A stretch of DNA of 40,049 nucleotides from a virus, in the IMG/VR virus record IMGVR_UViG_3300027777_000068, positions 1 through 40,049 of that record; one strand, given 5' to 3'. Every line of letters starts with the position of its first letter. Position 1 is the first letter of the stretch. The notes beneath the pieces are model-generated. The model was given only the letters and a program-made list of their open reading frames with translations. It ran no database searches and was not told where the DNA came from. Positions 29,791 to 37,015 of the stretch are shown in pieces. Both the position numbers and the translations under genes were made by a program.

Positions 29791-31548
29791 ATGTTAGAAG
29801 TAGAAGGTAAAACATTTCATAAGTTTATTGAAAAAAAGAATTACAGAGTCGAACTTTATAAAAACTTCTGTGATATTGATTCAAAACATAATAACAGTTA
29901 TGCGTCAGTTCATATCACAAAAAACAAAGAAAAGTTTTATACCGACACCCAACTATTTTCTGAGGATGATTTTGTTAAACATTATGGAAATCCTTGCGCT
30001 TCAGTATATAGAATTAGATATAGATTTTTTATTGAAGAAAGTGAAAATAAAATTTCTTTAAAGTATCAACTATACACAAAACAAAGAAGAGTTGGAGGTA
30101 AGTTTTTTGTTGAAAGAAAAACAACAGAATATTTTTCATTTAATTTCAAAACTAAATTGTTTTACTCAGGAACACTTATTACAAAGAAAAAACAAAAAAT
30201 GGGGGCTCGTATGAAAGTTAACCCAACTTATAATGCGATTCAAAGTTTCTTAAGAGGTGTTCATATTGATGAAAGCGTAAAACCTGAAAATCATTTTATT
30301 TTCTTTTTAGAAAAAATATGGGATAAAATGGGAATTGAAAACCCACAAAACTTTCAGTGGAATTCACCTGAATCATTTTATAGTTTAACATATTATTTGG
30401 TCAATGGAATTAAAATTCCAAACACATGGAAAAAATTCACCCACATGTTTCTTTCAAAGAAAGATCTAAGATTATCAAATATGAATTTGGTCGATACTGT
30501 GATGAAACAAATCAACATGAAAGGATCTAAAGTAAAACAAATTCTAAATGAATTAGAGTGGGTTGATTTTGATAGAATGTATATTGTTTATAATATCTTA
30601 GGTATTGACAGGTTTAATAAAATTGAAAACAAATATTTTGATGAATACTTTTCAAATTCATATCCTATACCTGTGGAGGATACTAAAATGGGAAGGTATT
30701 TTGAATGTTTCTATCGTCAAAATAATACTTACTTAAATAGTAGATTTTCAGTCCATCTAACACCAAAAGAAAAAGATAGAATTTTAAACATTATAACATA
30801 TTTTGATTATGATAGATATAGGACTTTATTGGATCATTTAGAAATGAAACGAGACTTAATTAATCTTGGTGAAAATGTAAAATTAAAGTTTGAAAATATA
30901 AGTAGTTTTAATTTAGAACACGAGGAGTTTAGTCGTCTTTTACAATCATACAGAAAAGGTGAAGTTGAAAGATTTTATGGTGATGTAGATATTTTAGAAA
31001 CACCAATCGAACACGAAGGTGAAACATATTACCCGGTACTTCTTCGTAAAACTACGGACTATGAAAAAGAATCTCAACACCAAAGAAATTGTGTTCGTGG
31101 GTATTCAGAAAGACCAGATTGTTTGATATTCTCAATTCGTAAAGGATCAAAAGATGGTGATGATAGAATCACTGTTGAATATCGATACAAAATAGATGAA
31201 ATATTGAATGTTCAAGAAAGAGCTAAGTTTAATGAAACACCATCGTTAGAGTTTTCACAAGTTGCCAAAATACAACTTGCAAACATCAATCTTATGTATA
31301 AACTTGGAACTTTGAAGTTACCAAAGTTGGTTAAAAAATATCGTAATGGTAGAACTATAGAACAAGAAGCGACATTCAAAAGTTTGGAACATGAAGGGAC
31401 TAGAGTAATTGCAATGACTCCTCATTGGGATGTTTCAACACCTGAACCACAAACTTGGCAAAATGAGATCTTAGATTTTCCACAATTGGAGCCACCAATG
31501 GATTATGAAAATGAAAATTATTTTAATATTTTGGATGAATTGCCATAA
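29791..31548 (+). CDS. PcfJ-like protein
   Basis: 585 residues from the ATG at 29791; an in-frame GTG at 29776 overlaps the promoter box. The first 400 residues are unrecognised. The C-terminal part has the PcfJ signature: ETPIEHEGETYYPVLL, then HQRNCVRGYSERPDCLIFSI with the N-C-V-R-G-Y motif, and RITVEYRYKID. PcfJ-like proteins are widespread on phages, plasmids and conjugative elements, with no proven activity. The promoter is private to this gene; a further box follows for the next gene. Confidence 0.8.
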   Translation: MLEVEGKTFHKFIEKKNYRVELYKNFCDIDSKHNNSYASVHITKNKEKFYTDTQLFSEDDFVKHYGNPCASVYRIRYRFFIEESENKISLKYQLYTKQRRVGGKFFVERKTTEYFSFNFKTKLFYSGTLITKKKQKMGARMKVNPTYNAIQSFLRGVHIDESVKPENHFIFFLEKIWDKMGIENPQNFQWNSPESFYSLTYYLVNGIKIPNTWKKFTHMFLSKKDLRLSNMNLVDTVMKQINMKGSKVKQILNELEWVDFDRMYIVYNILGIDRFNKIENKYFDEYFSNSYPIPVEDTKMGRYFECFYRQNNTYLNSRFSVHLTPKEKDRILNIITYFDYDRYRTLLDHLEMKRDLINLGENVKLKFENISSFNLEHEEFSRLLQSYRKGEVERFYGDVDILETPIEHEGETYYPVLLRKTTDYEKESQHQRNCVRGYSERPDCLIFSIRKGSKDGDDRITVEYRYKIDEILNVQERAKFNETPSLEFSQVAKIQLANINLMYKLGTLKLPKLVKKYRNGRTIEQEATFKSLEHEGTRVIAMTPHWDVSTPEPQTWQNEILDFPQLEPPMDYENENYFNILDELP

Positions 31549-31554
31549 AATTAT

Positions 31555-31562
31555 TATATTTG
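31555..31562 (+). promoter_or_regulatory. Bacteroidetes-type -7 box TATATTTG
   Basis: TATATTTG lies exactly 4 nt before the ATG at 31567. A TTTTGG about 20 nt upstream can serve as -33. Confidence 0.7.
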
Positions 31563-31566
31563 TAAA

Positions 31567-32148
31567 ATGAAGACGTATAAACAATTACCAGTACCAAAAG
31601 ATACTGCTTGGAGTAGAAATACCTTATACGGTAAATTACACTGGAGAATAAGATATGTTATTACAGGTGTGAAAAACATTTTTAAATGGATGCCAACTAT
31701 TTATCACGACAGAGATTGGGACGGAGATTTCATTTTAAAAATTTTACAAAAGAAAATAGAGTTTCAAAGAAAAGAACTTGTCAACGCTAACAGACATACG
31801 GCCATTGATAGAGATAATAGAGATATGACTTTGGCACTTAACTTACTTGAAAGAGTTAGAGAAGATTATTATAGGTTAGAGTGTACGGATTATTGGGACG
31901 ATGATATAAGTTTTGAGGATGTCCCAAATAAACCAAACTCAAAAAGTATTAAGATTGAAACAACTTCAGAAAGATTTGACGAATATCTAAATAAATATTC
32001 ATCTTCAGTTCGTGCAATTACTAAAGAACATGGTGTAATTGAAGATAAAAAAACTTTATGTTTAAGAGTATCTTACTATAATCATAATAAAGCAAATAAA
32101 CTTCTTTTTCGAGTTTTAGAAGAAAAATTAAGTTATTGGTGGGATTAA
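31567..32148 (+). CDS. Unknown 193-residue phage protein (WMPTIYHDRDWD motif)
   Basis: The motif KWMPTIYHDRDWDGDFILKI is highly distinctive and I recall it from other large phages, without a function. A helical section follows (KIEFQRKELVNANRHTAIDR then DMTLALNLLERVREDYYRL), and a C-terminal LCLRVSYYNHNKANKLLFRV. The N-terminus is basic. It is driven by its own promoter. Function unknown. Confidence 0.7.
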   Translation: MKTYKQLPVPKDTAWSRNTLYGKLHWRIRYVITGVKNIFKWMPTIYHDRDWDGDFILKILQKKIEFQRKELVNANRHTAIDRDNRDMTLALNLLERVREDYYRLECTDYWDDDISFEDVPNKPNSKSIKIETTSERFDEYLNKYSSSVRAITKEHGVIEDKKTLCLRVSYYNHNKANKLLFRVLEEKLSYWWD

Positions 32149-32167
32149 ACAAAAAAAACAAAAAAAT

Positions 32168-32347
32168 ATGAACGATAAAAGAATTATTCACGGACATTTG
32201 ATGAATGAACATCGAAGATTGGCAAATGAAATTGCTGACATTAAAGCTGAAAGTTACGAATTGAACGAAGAACAGAAAAGAAAAGTATCTGAGTTACAAC
32301 AACGACAATTGATTATTATGAAACAATTAGAAAATTTATTAAGATAA
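32168..32347 (+). CDS. Small coiled-coil protein
   Basis: 59 residues: MNDKRIIHGHLMNEHRRLAN and a long helix with ELNEEQKRKVSELQQRQLII. The ATG at 32168 is 19 nt after the previous stop, and the stop abuts the next ATG at 32348. Confidence 0.6.
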   Translation: MNDKRIIHGHLMNEHRRLANEIADIKAESYELNEEQKRKVSELQQRQLIIMKQLENLLR

Positions 32348-32569
32348 ATGGAAAATAGAAGCACACATTACGGAGATGTAAAAAATTGGATTGAAAAAGT
32401 TATTGACTCTTGTGAAAACAAAGAACAACTTATGACTACAAGAAAGTTAATTAAAAATTTTGACAAACAATTAAGAAATCGACATATTGATCGTTATTGG
32501 AATACATATTCATATGAATTAATAAAACCATTAGAATTTTATGTTGAAGAAAAAATTAAAAATATATGA
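32348..32569 (+). CDS. Small basic helical protein
   Basis: 73 residues: MENRSTHYGDVKNWIEKVID and RKLIKNFDKQLRNRHIDRYW. Arg/Lys-rich; it may bind nucleic acid. It is coupled to the next gene by a 4-nt overlap. Confidence 0.62.
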   Translation: MENRSTHYGDVKNWIEKVIDSCENKEQLMTTRKLIKNFDKQLRNRHIDRYWNTYSYELIKPLEFYVEEKIKNI

Positions 32570-32820
32570 CAGGAAAAATTTCTAAAAAGGACGATCAATG
32601 GATTATTGAGTATGATAATGGTTTTGATGTTAAAAATTATGTCTTATGTGAAGAAACATTAATTTGGATTAAAAAACATTCTTTGGATAATGTTTTAGAA
32701 AACACCAAAACCGTTGATTTTGATATTGTGGTAAAGGGAGAACATTGTCCGACCAAAGAAATGCTTATTAAAAATTACTGTGCTAAGATCCGACTAATTG
32801 ATTTCGATACTATTTATTAG
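32566..32820 (+). CDS. Small unknown protein
   Basis: 84 residues: MTGKISKKDDQWIIEYDNGF then EETLIWIKKHSLDNVLENTK and FDIVVKGEHCPTKEMLIKNY. It looks alpha/beta. No family known. Confidence 0.62.
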   Translation: MTGKISKKDDQWIIEYDNGFDVKNYVLCEETLIWIKKHSLDNVLENTKTVDFDIVVKGEHCPTKEMLIKNYCAKIRLIDFDTIY

Positions 32821-32835
32821 TAAAGAAACTTGGGG

Positions 32836-33273
32836 ATGATTGATTTAACAAACTACAAAATTAAAAAATATCAATACGAACTTTCCAGCGAAGAACTTGA
32901 GACCAAAGTTTGGGACAACATGTCTGAAGATGAAATTAAATGGGCGGTTAAAATAACTTTGGAAGGTATAAATGATACTGCAAACTTGACAGAACCAAAA
33001 GCGTGGGATTTATTCTTCTTAAATGAAGAGTTAGAAAATGAAATTGAAACAATATTAAAAAAATATGATGTTTCATTTGTTAAAGAAGATTTAACCGAAA
33101 ACCTTTTAACAAATCCAAATGAAGTATTCACCGATTATTTTATTGAAAGATTAGATGAATTTCTAAATGACAACTTAGATGTTGATAGTATTTTAGATAG
33201 AATACTTGAAGTTGGTATTGATAAATTAACTTCATTTGAAAAATATTTCTTAAATAACGACACCGAAAATTAA
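32836..33273 (+). CDS. Unknown 145-residue acidic protein
   Basis: From the ATG at 32836 (MIDLTNYKIKKYQYELSSEE). Very acidic and helical: WDNMSEDEIKWAVKITLEGI, ENEIETILKKYDVSFVKEDL and LDVDSILDRILEVGIDKLTS. It is the last gene before the paralogous repeat-carrying pair. Function unknown. Confidence 0.65.
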   Translation: MIDLTNYKIKKYQYELSSEELETKVWDNMSEDEIKWAVKITLEGINDTANLTEPKAWDLFFLNEELENEIETILKKYDVSFVKEDLTENLLTNPNEVFTDYFIERLDEFLNDNLDVDSILDRILEVGIDKLTSFEKYFLNNDTEN

Positions 33274-33309
33274 TTAAGTTTATTTATTGTCAATTCAAAA
33301 ATTAATTCA

Positions 33310-33317
33310 TATATTTT
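33310..33317 (+). promoter_or_regulatory. -7-like box TATATTTT
   Basis: TATATTTT is a one-base variant of TAnnTTTG, exactly 4 nt before the ATG at 33322. It would drive the gene that carries the first repeat array. Confidence 0.4.
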
Positions 33318-33321
33318 TTAT

Positions 33322-33768
33322 ATGAATAATCCATCAGGAAATAAATTAAAGAAACTTGTCTTTGGAATGTTTGACCAAATGGTTGAAAGTGCAGACAAGT
33401 ATGTAACAAAAGAAGGCTCAACTTGGCTGATATTCACAGAAGAAAAAAGATGGGTGGTTGAATTTACAAAGGATAAAACCTTATGGTTCAACTATAACCT
33501 ATTTCAAAGTGAGTTGTATCTAGTCAGTAAGGACTGCACTCAAGAAAGAGATTTGATCAAAAACTGGTTTGAATCAAGATTTTTGGGTATTAAACCTGTT
33601 GAAGACACCATTCAAAATGGGGTGAAACACACCTTGCCTTGGCAATATTGTTCGCATAGGTCAGTTGAAGACACCATTCAAAATGGGGTAAAGGACACCA
33701 AAAGCCTTCGTCGCATACATAATCGAAATGTTGAAGACACCATTCAAAATGGAGAAAAAATTAAATAA
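33322..33768 (+). CDS. Paralogue A: unknown 92-residue domain fused in frame to 36/30 repeats
   Basis: 148 residues. Residues 1-92 (MNNPSGNKLKKLVFGMFDQM, WVVEFTKDKTLWFNYNLFQS, RDLIKNWFESRFLGIKP) form an alpha/beta domain shared with the next gene. I do not recognise its family. From residue 93 the frame runs through a repeat array: VEDTIQNGVKHT, ten variable residues, VEDTIQNGVKDT, ten variable residues, VEDTIQNGEKIK, stop. Whether the tail is a functional peptide or an array that simply lacks stop codons is open. Repeat differences are mostly synonymous, which argues for some coding selection; the spacers contain CGT/CGC/CGA/AGG arginine codons rare in nearby genes, which argues against it. 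Confidence 0.65.
   Translation: MNNPSGNKLKKLVFGMFDQMVESADKYVTKEGSTWLIFTEEKRWVVEFTKDKTLWFNYNLFQSELYLVSKDCTQERDLIKNWFESRFLGIKPVEDTIQNGVKHTLPWQYCSHRSVEDTIQNGVKDTKSLRRIHNRNVEDTIQNGEKIK
33598..33752 (+). CRISPR. Mini array A: 36-nt repeats, two 30-nt spacers
   Basis: Repeat 1 is at 33598-33633, spacer 33634-33663, repeat 2 33664-33699, spacer 33700-33729, and truncated repeat 3 33730-33752 (23 nt). Both spacers are exactly 30 nt and unrelated. Repeats 1 and 2 differ at three bases. The repeat starts GTTGAAGACACC, has an inner hairpin CACCATT-CAA-AATGG with TG closing, and ends CACACC. No cas gene is visible. The array lies inside the 3' end of paralogue A. A coding-repeat explanation remains possible. 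Confidence 0.5.
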
Positions 33769-33769
33769 A

Positions 33770-34198
33770 ATGAAAAACCCAACAGGAAAAAAATTAGAAA
33801 AAATTATCTTTAAATTGTTTGACGATGCGAGTCAAGGGGTTGATAGATATAATCACAATGGCAGTCTATGGGCTATCTTCACCAATGAGACGAAATGGGT
33901 TTTTGAATTTACAAAGGACCAAACTCTATGGTATAACTATAGATTCTTCAATAATGAAATGGAACTAATCGGTAAGGACTGCACCGAAGAAAAAGATTTG
34001 ATTAAGAATTGGTTTGAATCAAGATTTTTGGGTATTAAACCTGTTGAAGATACCATTCAAAATGGGGTGAAACACACCTTCGGACATAAAATAGATTTTC
34101 ATGAAACGGTTGAAGATACCATTCAAAATGGGGTGAAACACACCGGTGGAATGTCCTTCAAACCTTATCAAACAGTTGAAGATACCATTCAAAATTAA
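33770..34198 (+). CDS. Paralogue B: unknown domain fused in frame to 36/30 repeats
   Basis: 142 residues from the ATG at 33770, 1 nt after gene A (an upstream start at 33728 lies inside array A and is unlikely). MKNPTGKKLEKIIFKLFDDA, WVFEFTKDQTLWYNYRFFNN and KDLIKNWFESRFLGIKP align along the whole length with paralogue A, so this is a tandem duplication. The tail is VEDTIQNGVKHT, ten residues, VEDTIQNGVKHT, ten residues, VEDTIQN, stop. The stop falls at the truncated last repeat, as in gene A. DNA identity with gene A rises sharply over the 33 nt just before the first repeat. Confidence 0.65.
   Translation: MKNPTGKKLEKIIFKLFDDASQGVDRYNHNGSLWAIFTNETKWVFEFTKDQTLWYNYRFFNNEMELIGKDCTEEKDLIKNWFESRFLGIKPVEDTIQNGVKHTFGHKIDFHETVEDTIQNGVKHTGGMSFKPYQTVEDTIQN
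34043..34195 (+). CRISPR. Mini array B: 36-nt repeats, two 30-nt spacers
   Basis: Repeat 1 is at 34043-34078, spacer 34079-34108, repeat 2 34109-34144, spacer 34145-34174, and truncated repeat 3 34175-34195 (21 nt). The two full repeats are identical and differ from array A repeat 1 only by C to T at position 9. The spacers are exactly 30 nt, unrelated to each other and to array A. Read on the minus strand, each spacer is followed 3' by a complete repeat and the truncated one is at the 5' edge. Geometry fits CRISPR type II-C or VI-B. No cas gene is seen. Confidence 0.5.
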
Positions 34199-34216
34199 TA
34201 ATAAAATACAGTAAAT

Positions 34217-34423
34217 ATGAGCGAAGATAGAATACCTTATTTAAGATCCGACATGGATGAGGAAGAACAAAAACTTTGGGATAATACTTTAATGGACGGA
34301 TTGGAAAATCTTAACAAAGAAGAATTAATTGACAAAGTCAGAAATTATTATAATACTTGTTATAATATTGATGGAAGACCACCATCCAAATTAGATTTTA
34401 ACGAATTTTTAAACACCTTATAA
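34217..34423 (+). CDS. Small acidic unknown protein
   Basis: 68 residues: MSEDRIPYLRSDMDEEEQKL then LENLNKEELIDKVRNYYNTC. Helical and acidic. The stop overlaps the next start (TAATG). Confidence 0.65.
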   Translation: MSEDRIPYLRSDMDEEEQKLWDNTLMDGLENLNKEELIDKVRNYYNTCYNIDGRPPSKLDFNEFLNTL

Positions 34424-34830
34424 TGTCAAAAGAAAACATACAACTTTTTGATTTGTCTTTAAACAAAGGAGATACCTGTTTAACATATGTTCTTAAAAGA
34501 CTTGGTCTTGAAGAAGACTTATGTAGTTATGAAACCTTACACGATCATTTTGATCAGTTTCAATTCTCAAGATATAAGAAAAAACTTTGTGTCGGTGATA
34601 TTTTATTGTGGGATAGAGATATAAAGTGGGAATGGATGCCATGGATAATAAAAGATAAAAACATCATTTGGAAAAACATTCCTCTTGGGGTTCATTTTGG
34701 AATAATGGAAGATGATGATCTTTTTTCTGATTGTACCAGACTAATAAAACCACCACATCCTAGTTTAAGAATTAGAAGATTAAATGAGGTTCATAAAAAT
34801 CCTGATTGGGTTTTAAAGTTAAGTAAATGA
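34423..34830 (+). CDS. Unknown protein, possible NlpC/P60-like fold
   Basis: 135 residues. The order KGDTCLTYVLKRLGL (Cys), VGDILLWDRDIKWEW, then LGVHFGIMEDDDLFSDCTR (His) resembles the Cys ... G-D-I-L ... H-x-G pattern of NlpC/P60 or CHAP-type papain-like folds. The Cys motif is D-T-C instead of D-C-S, so this is only a suggestion. If correct it would be a small cysteine peptidase or acyltransferase. It lies just before thymidylate synthase. Confidence 0.55.
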   Translation: MSKENIQLFDLSLNKGDTCLTYVLKRLGLEEDLCSYETLHDHFDQFQFSRYKKKLCVGDILLWDRDIKWEWMPWIIKDKNIIWKNIPLGVHFGIMEDDDLFSDCTRLIKPPHPSLRIRRLNEVHKNPDWVLKLSK

Positions 34831-34862
34831 ATAAAAACAAAAACATATAAAATAATTGACTA

Positions 34863-35963
34863 ATGAATAATTTAGACAAACAATACCAATCATTACTCCA
34901 AGACATTTTGGAGAATGGTGTAAAAAAAGAGACTAGAAATGGAGATACCATTTCAGTGTTCGTTAGACAGATTCGTCATAACATGCAAGATGGATTTCCA
35001 GTTCTTACAACAAAGAAAATGGCTTGGAAAACTATTGTGACCGAGTTGTTATGGTTTCTTCGCGGTGATACAAACATCAAGTTCCTTGTTGAAAATGGTT
35101 GTCATATTTGGGATGGTGATGCTTATAAGAACTACTTACATAAAGTTATACGTGACAAAGACATTGTACAATACTTAAAATCATATTCAAAAGATACAAA
35201 AGGAGTCCCTACTATTGAACTCTATTCAAAAGATGAGTTTATTGAGCGAATTAAAAATGATGATGAGTTTGCTGAGAAGTTTGGGGATTTGGGAAAAATT
35301 TATGGTAAGCAATGGAGAAAGTGGACAGGTTATGAGAATAATACAAAAGTAAACGGGGTTTATGACGAATATCAAATTGACCAAATTACAAACCTAATCA
35401 ACGACCTTAAAACAAATCCAGACTCAAGACGATTGATGGTTAATGCTTGGAATGTTGGAGAATTGGATTCAATGGTACTTCCACCTTGTCATTATGGATT
35501 TCAAGTTTATACAAGAGAGCTAAGTTTGAGTGAAAGAACACAATATAAAAAGAAAAGAGATGGTATTGCTCGCACTTTTGCACCATACACTCATCAAATG
35601 TTAGATGGTTCAAACATACCAACCAGAGCAATCTCTTTAATGTATAACTGCAGAAGCCAGGACGTACCATTGGGAACACCATTTAATTTGGCATCTTATG
35701 GGTTACTTCTAACAATATTGGCAAAGGAGGTTAATATGATTCCTAATGAGTTGATTTCAAATATGGGAGATTGTCACATTTATTTAAATCAGATTGATGG
35801 AGTTAAAGAACAATTAACAAGAGAACCATTTGAGTTACCAACTCTTAATCAATTTCCAACTTATGAAGGAACAAGACCATCAATAGAATCTTATGTTATT
35901 GGTGATTTCACACTTAAAAACTACCAATCACACCCGACTATTAAAATGCCACTTTCAAATTAA
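34863..35963 (+). CDS. thyA: Thymidylate synthase (ThyA type) with insertions
   Basis: 366 residues against about 264 for the E. coli enzyme. It makes dTMP from dUMP with methylene-tetrahydrofolate. All key motifs are present: FPVLTTKKMAWKTIVTELLW, GDTNIKFL, IYGKQWRKW, the Arg pair PDSRRLMVNAWN, catalytic Cys209 in LPPCHYGFQVY, then CRSQDVPLGTPFNLASYGLL and MGDCHIYLNQ. The extra length lies in two insertions, about 92-145 (between NYLH and LGKIYG) and about 217-255 (between VYTRE and RAISLMYN). Both fall outside the catalytic motifs. It supplies thymidine for phage DNA. Confidence 0.96.
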   Translation: MNNLDKQYQSLLQDILENGVKKETRNGDTISVFVRQIRHNMQDGFPVLTTKKMAWKTIVTELLWFLRGDTNIKFLVENGCHIWDGDAYKNYLHKVIRDKDIVQYLKSYSKDTKGVPTIELYSKDEFIERIKNDDEFAEKFGDLGKIYGKQWRKWTGYENNTKVNGVYDEYQIDQITNLINDLKTNPDSRRLMVNAWNVGELDSMVLPPCHYGFQVYTRELSLSERTQYKKKRDGIARTFAPYTHQMLDGSNIPTRAISLMYNCRSQDVPLGTPFNLASYGLLLTILAKEVNMIPNELISNMGDCHIYLNQIDGVKEQLTREPFELPTLNQFPTYEGTRPSIESYVIGDFTLKNYQSHPTIKMPLSN

Positions 35964-35965
35964 AA

Positions 35966-36091
35966 ATGAAAATTGATAAAATAAAACTTAACCACAATAA
36001 TCGAATGATTAGAATCGGTTTTGGAAAACACGATGGTAATTGGTTTTTTAGAATTGATTTTTGGTTTATCGGTTATAGATTTAAAAAATAA
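35966..36091 (+). CDS. Small unknown phage protein (GKHDGNWFFRIDFWF)
   Basis: 41 residues: MKIDKIKLNHNNRMIRIGFG then KHDGNWFFRIDFWFIGYRF. I recall similar GKHDG-WFFRID segments in small proteins of other phages. The ATG is 2 nt after the thymidylate synthase stop. Function unknown. Confidence 0.7.
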   Translation: MKIDKIKLNHNNRMIRIGFGKHDGNWFFRIDFWFIGYRFKK

Positions 36092-36095
36092 GATT

Positions 36096-36329
36096 ATGAA
36101 TAGAGACACATCGTGGGATGACCCACAATTATCAGACGGAGATTTCCCCTCAAATCAACCCAAGTTCAAAGTGGGTGATAAAGAGGTTAAAGTTAAAGGA
36201 TATAAATTTCCTTGCACAATCGTATCAGTATTTCAAACCGTAGAAGGAAATACCAGAGTTGTTGGTGAAATGAATGAATATGGACTTCTTCACATCTTTA
36301 ACGAAGATCAATTAGAAAACGCAAATTAA
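36096..36329 (+). CDS. Small unknown phage protein (KOW-like strand pattern)
   Basis: 77 residues from the ATG at 36096 (MNRDTSWDDPQLSDGDFPSN). FKVGDKEVKVKGYKFPCTIV, SVFQTVEGNTRVVGEMNEYG and LLHIFNEDQLE make a beta-rich fold typical of small phage proteins with a KOW/SH3-like pattern. I recall the 'VKGYKFP' motif in other phages. No function known. Confidence 0.72.
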   Translation: MNRDTSWDDPQLSDGDFPSNQPKFKVGDKEVKVKGYKFPCTIVSVFQTVEGNTRVVGEMNEYGLLHIFNEDQLENAN

Positions 36330-36330
36330 A

Positions 36331-36498
36331 ATGAAAAGATATAAAGTAGATAAAATATACATTTCGGAATTGGGATATTTAATGGTTAGATTATATGATA
36401 AAGAAAAAAAAGTTTGGACAACAATTAATTCTGGTGATTGGAAAAATTGTTTGAATCTAAACACAGATAAAATAAAAATAGAAGATATAGAGTATTAA
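36331..36498 (+). CDS. Small unknown protein
   Basis: 55 residues: MKRYKVDKIYISELGYLMVR, WTTINSGDWKNCLNLNTDKI. Beta-rich. It starts 1 nt after the previous stop and ends 1 nt before the next start, so the string of small genes is co-transcribed. Confidence 0.65.
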   Translation: MKRYKVDKIYISELGYLMVRLYDKEKKVWTTINSGDWKNCLNLNTDKIKIEDIEY

Positions 36499-36499
36499 A

Positions 36500-36757
36500 A
36501 TGGGACTAGTAAAAAAAGAAAATTATTATTATAAAAAAGATAAGAAAAAGTTTAAAAACGCAGATCATCAAAAAAATGAAAATTATGATGATTTTGTGTT
36601 AAGATCAGGTGAAATACACACCATAAAAAAACTGGTGCAAGCTGGATCATATAAAGTTGGAAAAAGTTTTCATGTTTACTTTGAGAAAAAACCAAATTCA
36701 ATTCATAGGTTCTTCACCAAACTATTTTTAGGTTGGAAATGGCAAGACCAAAAGTAA
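36500..36757 (+). CDS. Small basic unknown protein
   Basis: 85 residues, Lys/Tyr-rich N-terminus (MGLVKKENYYYKKDKKKFKN), then VLRSGEIHTIKKLVQAGSYK and a basic Phe-rich tail. It overlaps the next gene by 19 nt. No family known. Confidence 0.62.
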   Translation: MGLVKKENYYYKKDKKKFKNADHQKNENYDDFVLRSGEIHTIKKLVQAGSYKVGKSFHVYFEKKPNSIHRFFTKLFLGWKWQDQK

Positions 36758-36987
36758 AACGAATTCACGTTAATCAACACCATGTCAGATCCAACAAAAC
36801 AAAAGGGACTGATCTTCCTGTTATTACAATAAAAGAAGGAAAAACAAATACCTATTGTAATGAAATTGAGATCTTGGGACCTAGCAAGATCATATATGGT
36901 GGTGATGGAGTGGATGCTAAACCACTTTTAAGTTGTGGTGCAAGAGTTGTGATCGAAACAACAAGTGAGATAAACATAATATCGTAA
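36739..36987 (+). CDS. Small phage protein (MARPKVKRIHVNQHH family)
   Basis: 82 residues from the ATG at 36739. MARPKVKRIHVNQHHVRSNK, LPVITIKEGKTNTYCNEIEI, GPSKIIYGGDGVDAKPLLSC and CGARVVIETTSEI match a compact beta protein I recall in many phages without a function. The start at 36733 is a TTG and less likely. Confidence 0.72.
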   Translation: MARPKVKRIHVNQHHVRSNKTKGTDLPVITIKEGKTNTYCNEIEILGPSKIIYGGDGVDAKPLLSCGARVVIETTSEINIIS

Positions 36988-36994
36988 GATCAAG

Positions 36995-37003
36995 TATTTA
37001 TAA
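36995..37003 (+). promoter_or_regulatory. TATTTATAA late-type promoter motif
   Basis: TATTTATAATC lies 12 nt before the amidase ATG at 37016, the same spacing class as 1599 and 38841. An endolysin gene is expected to be late. Confidence 0.5.
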
Positions 37004-37015
37004 TCAAAAAAGACT

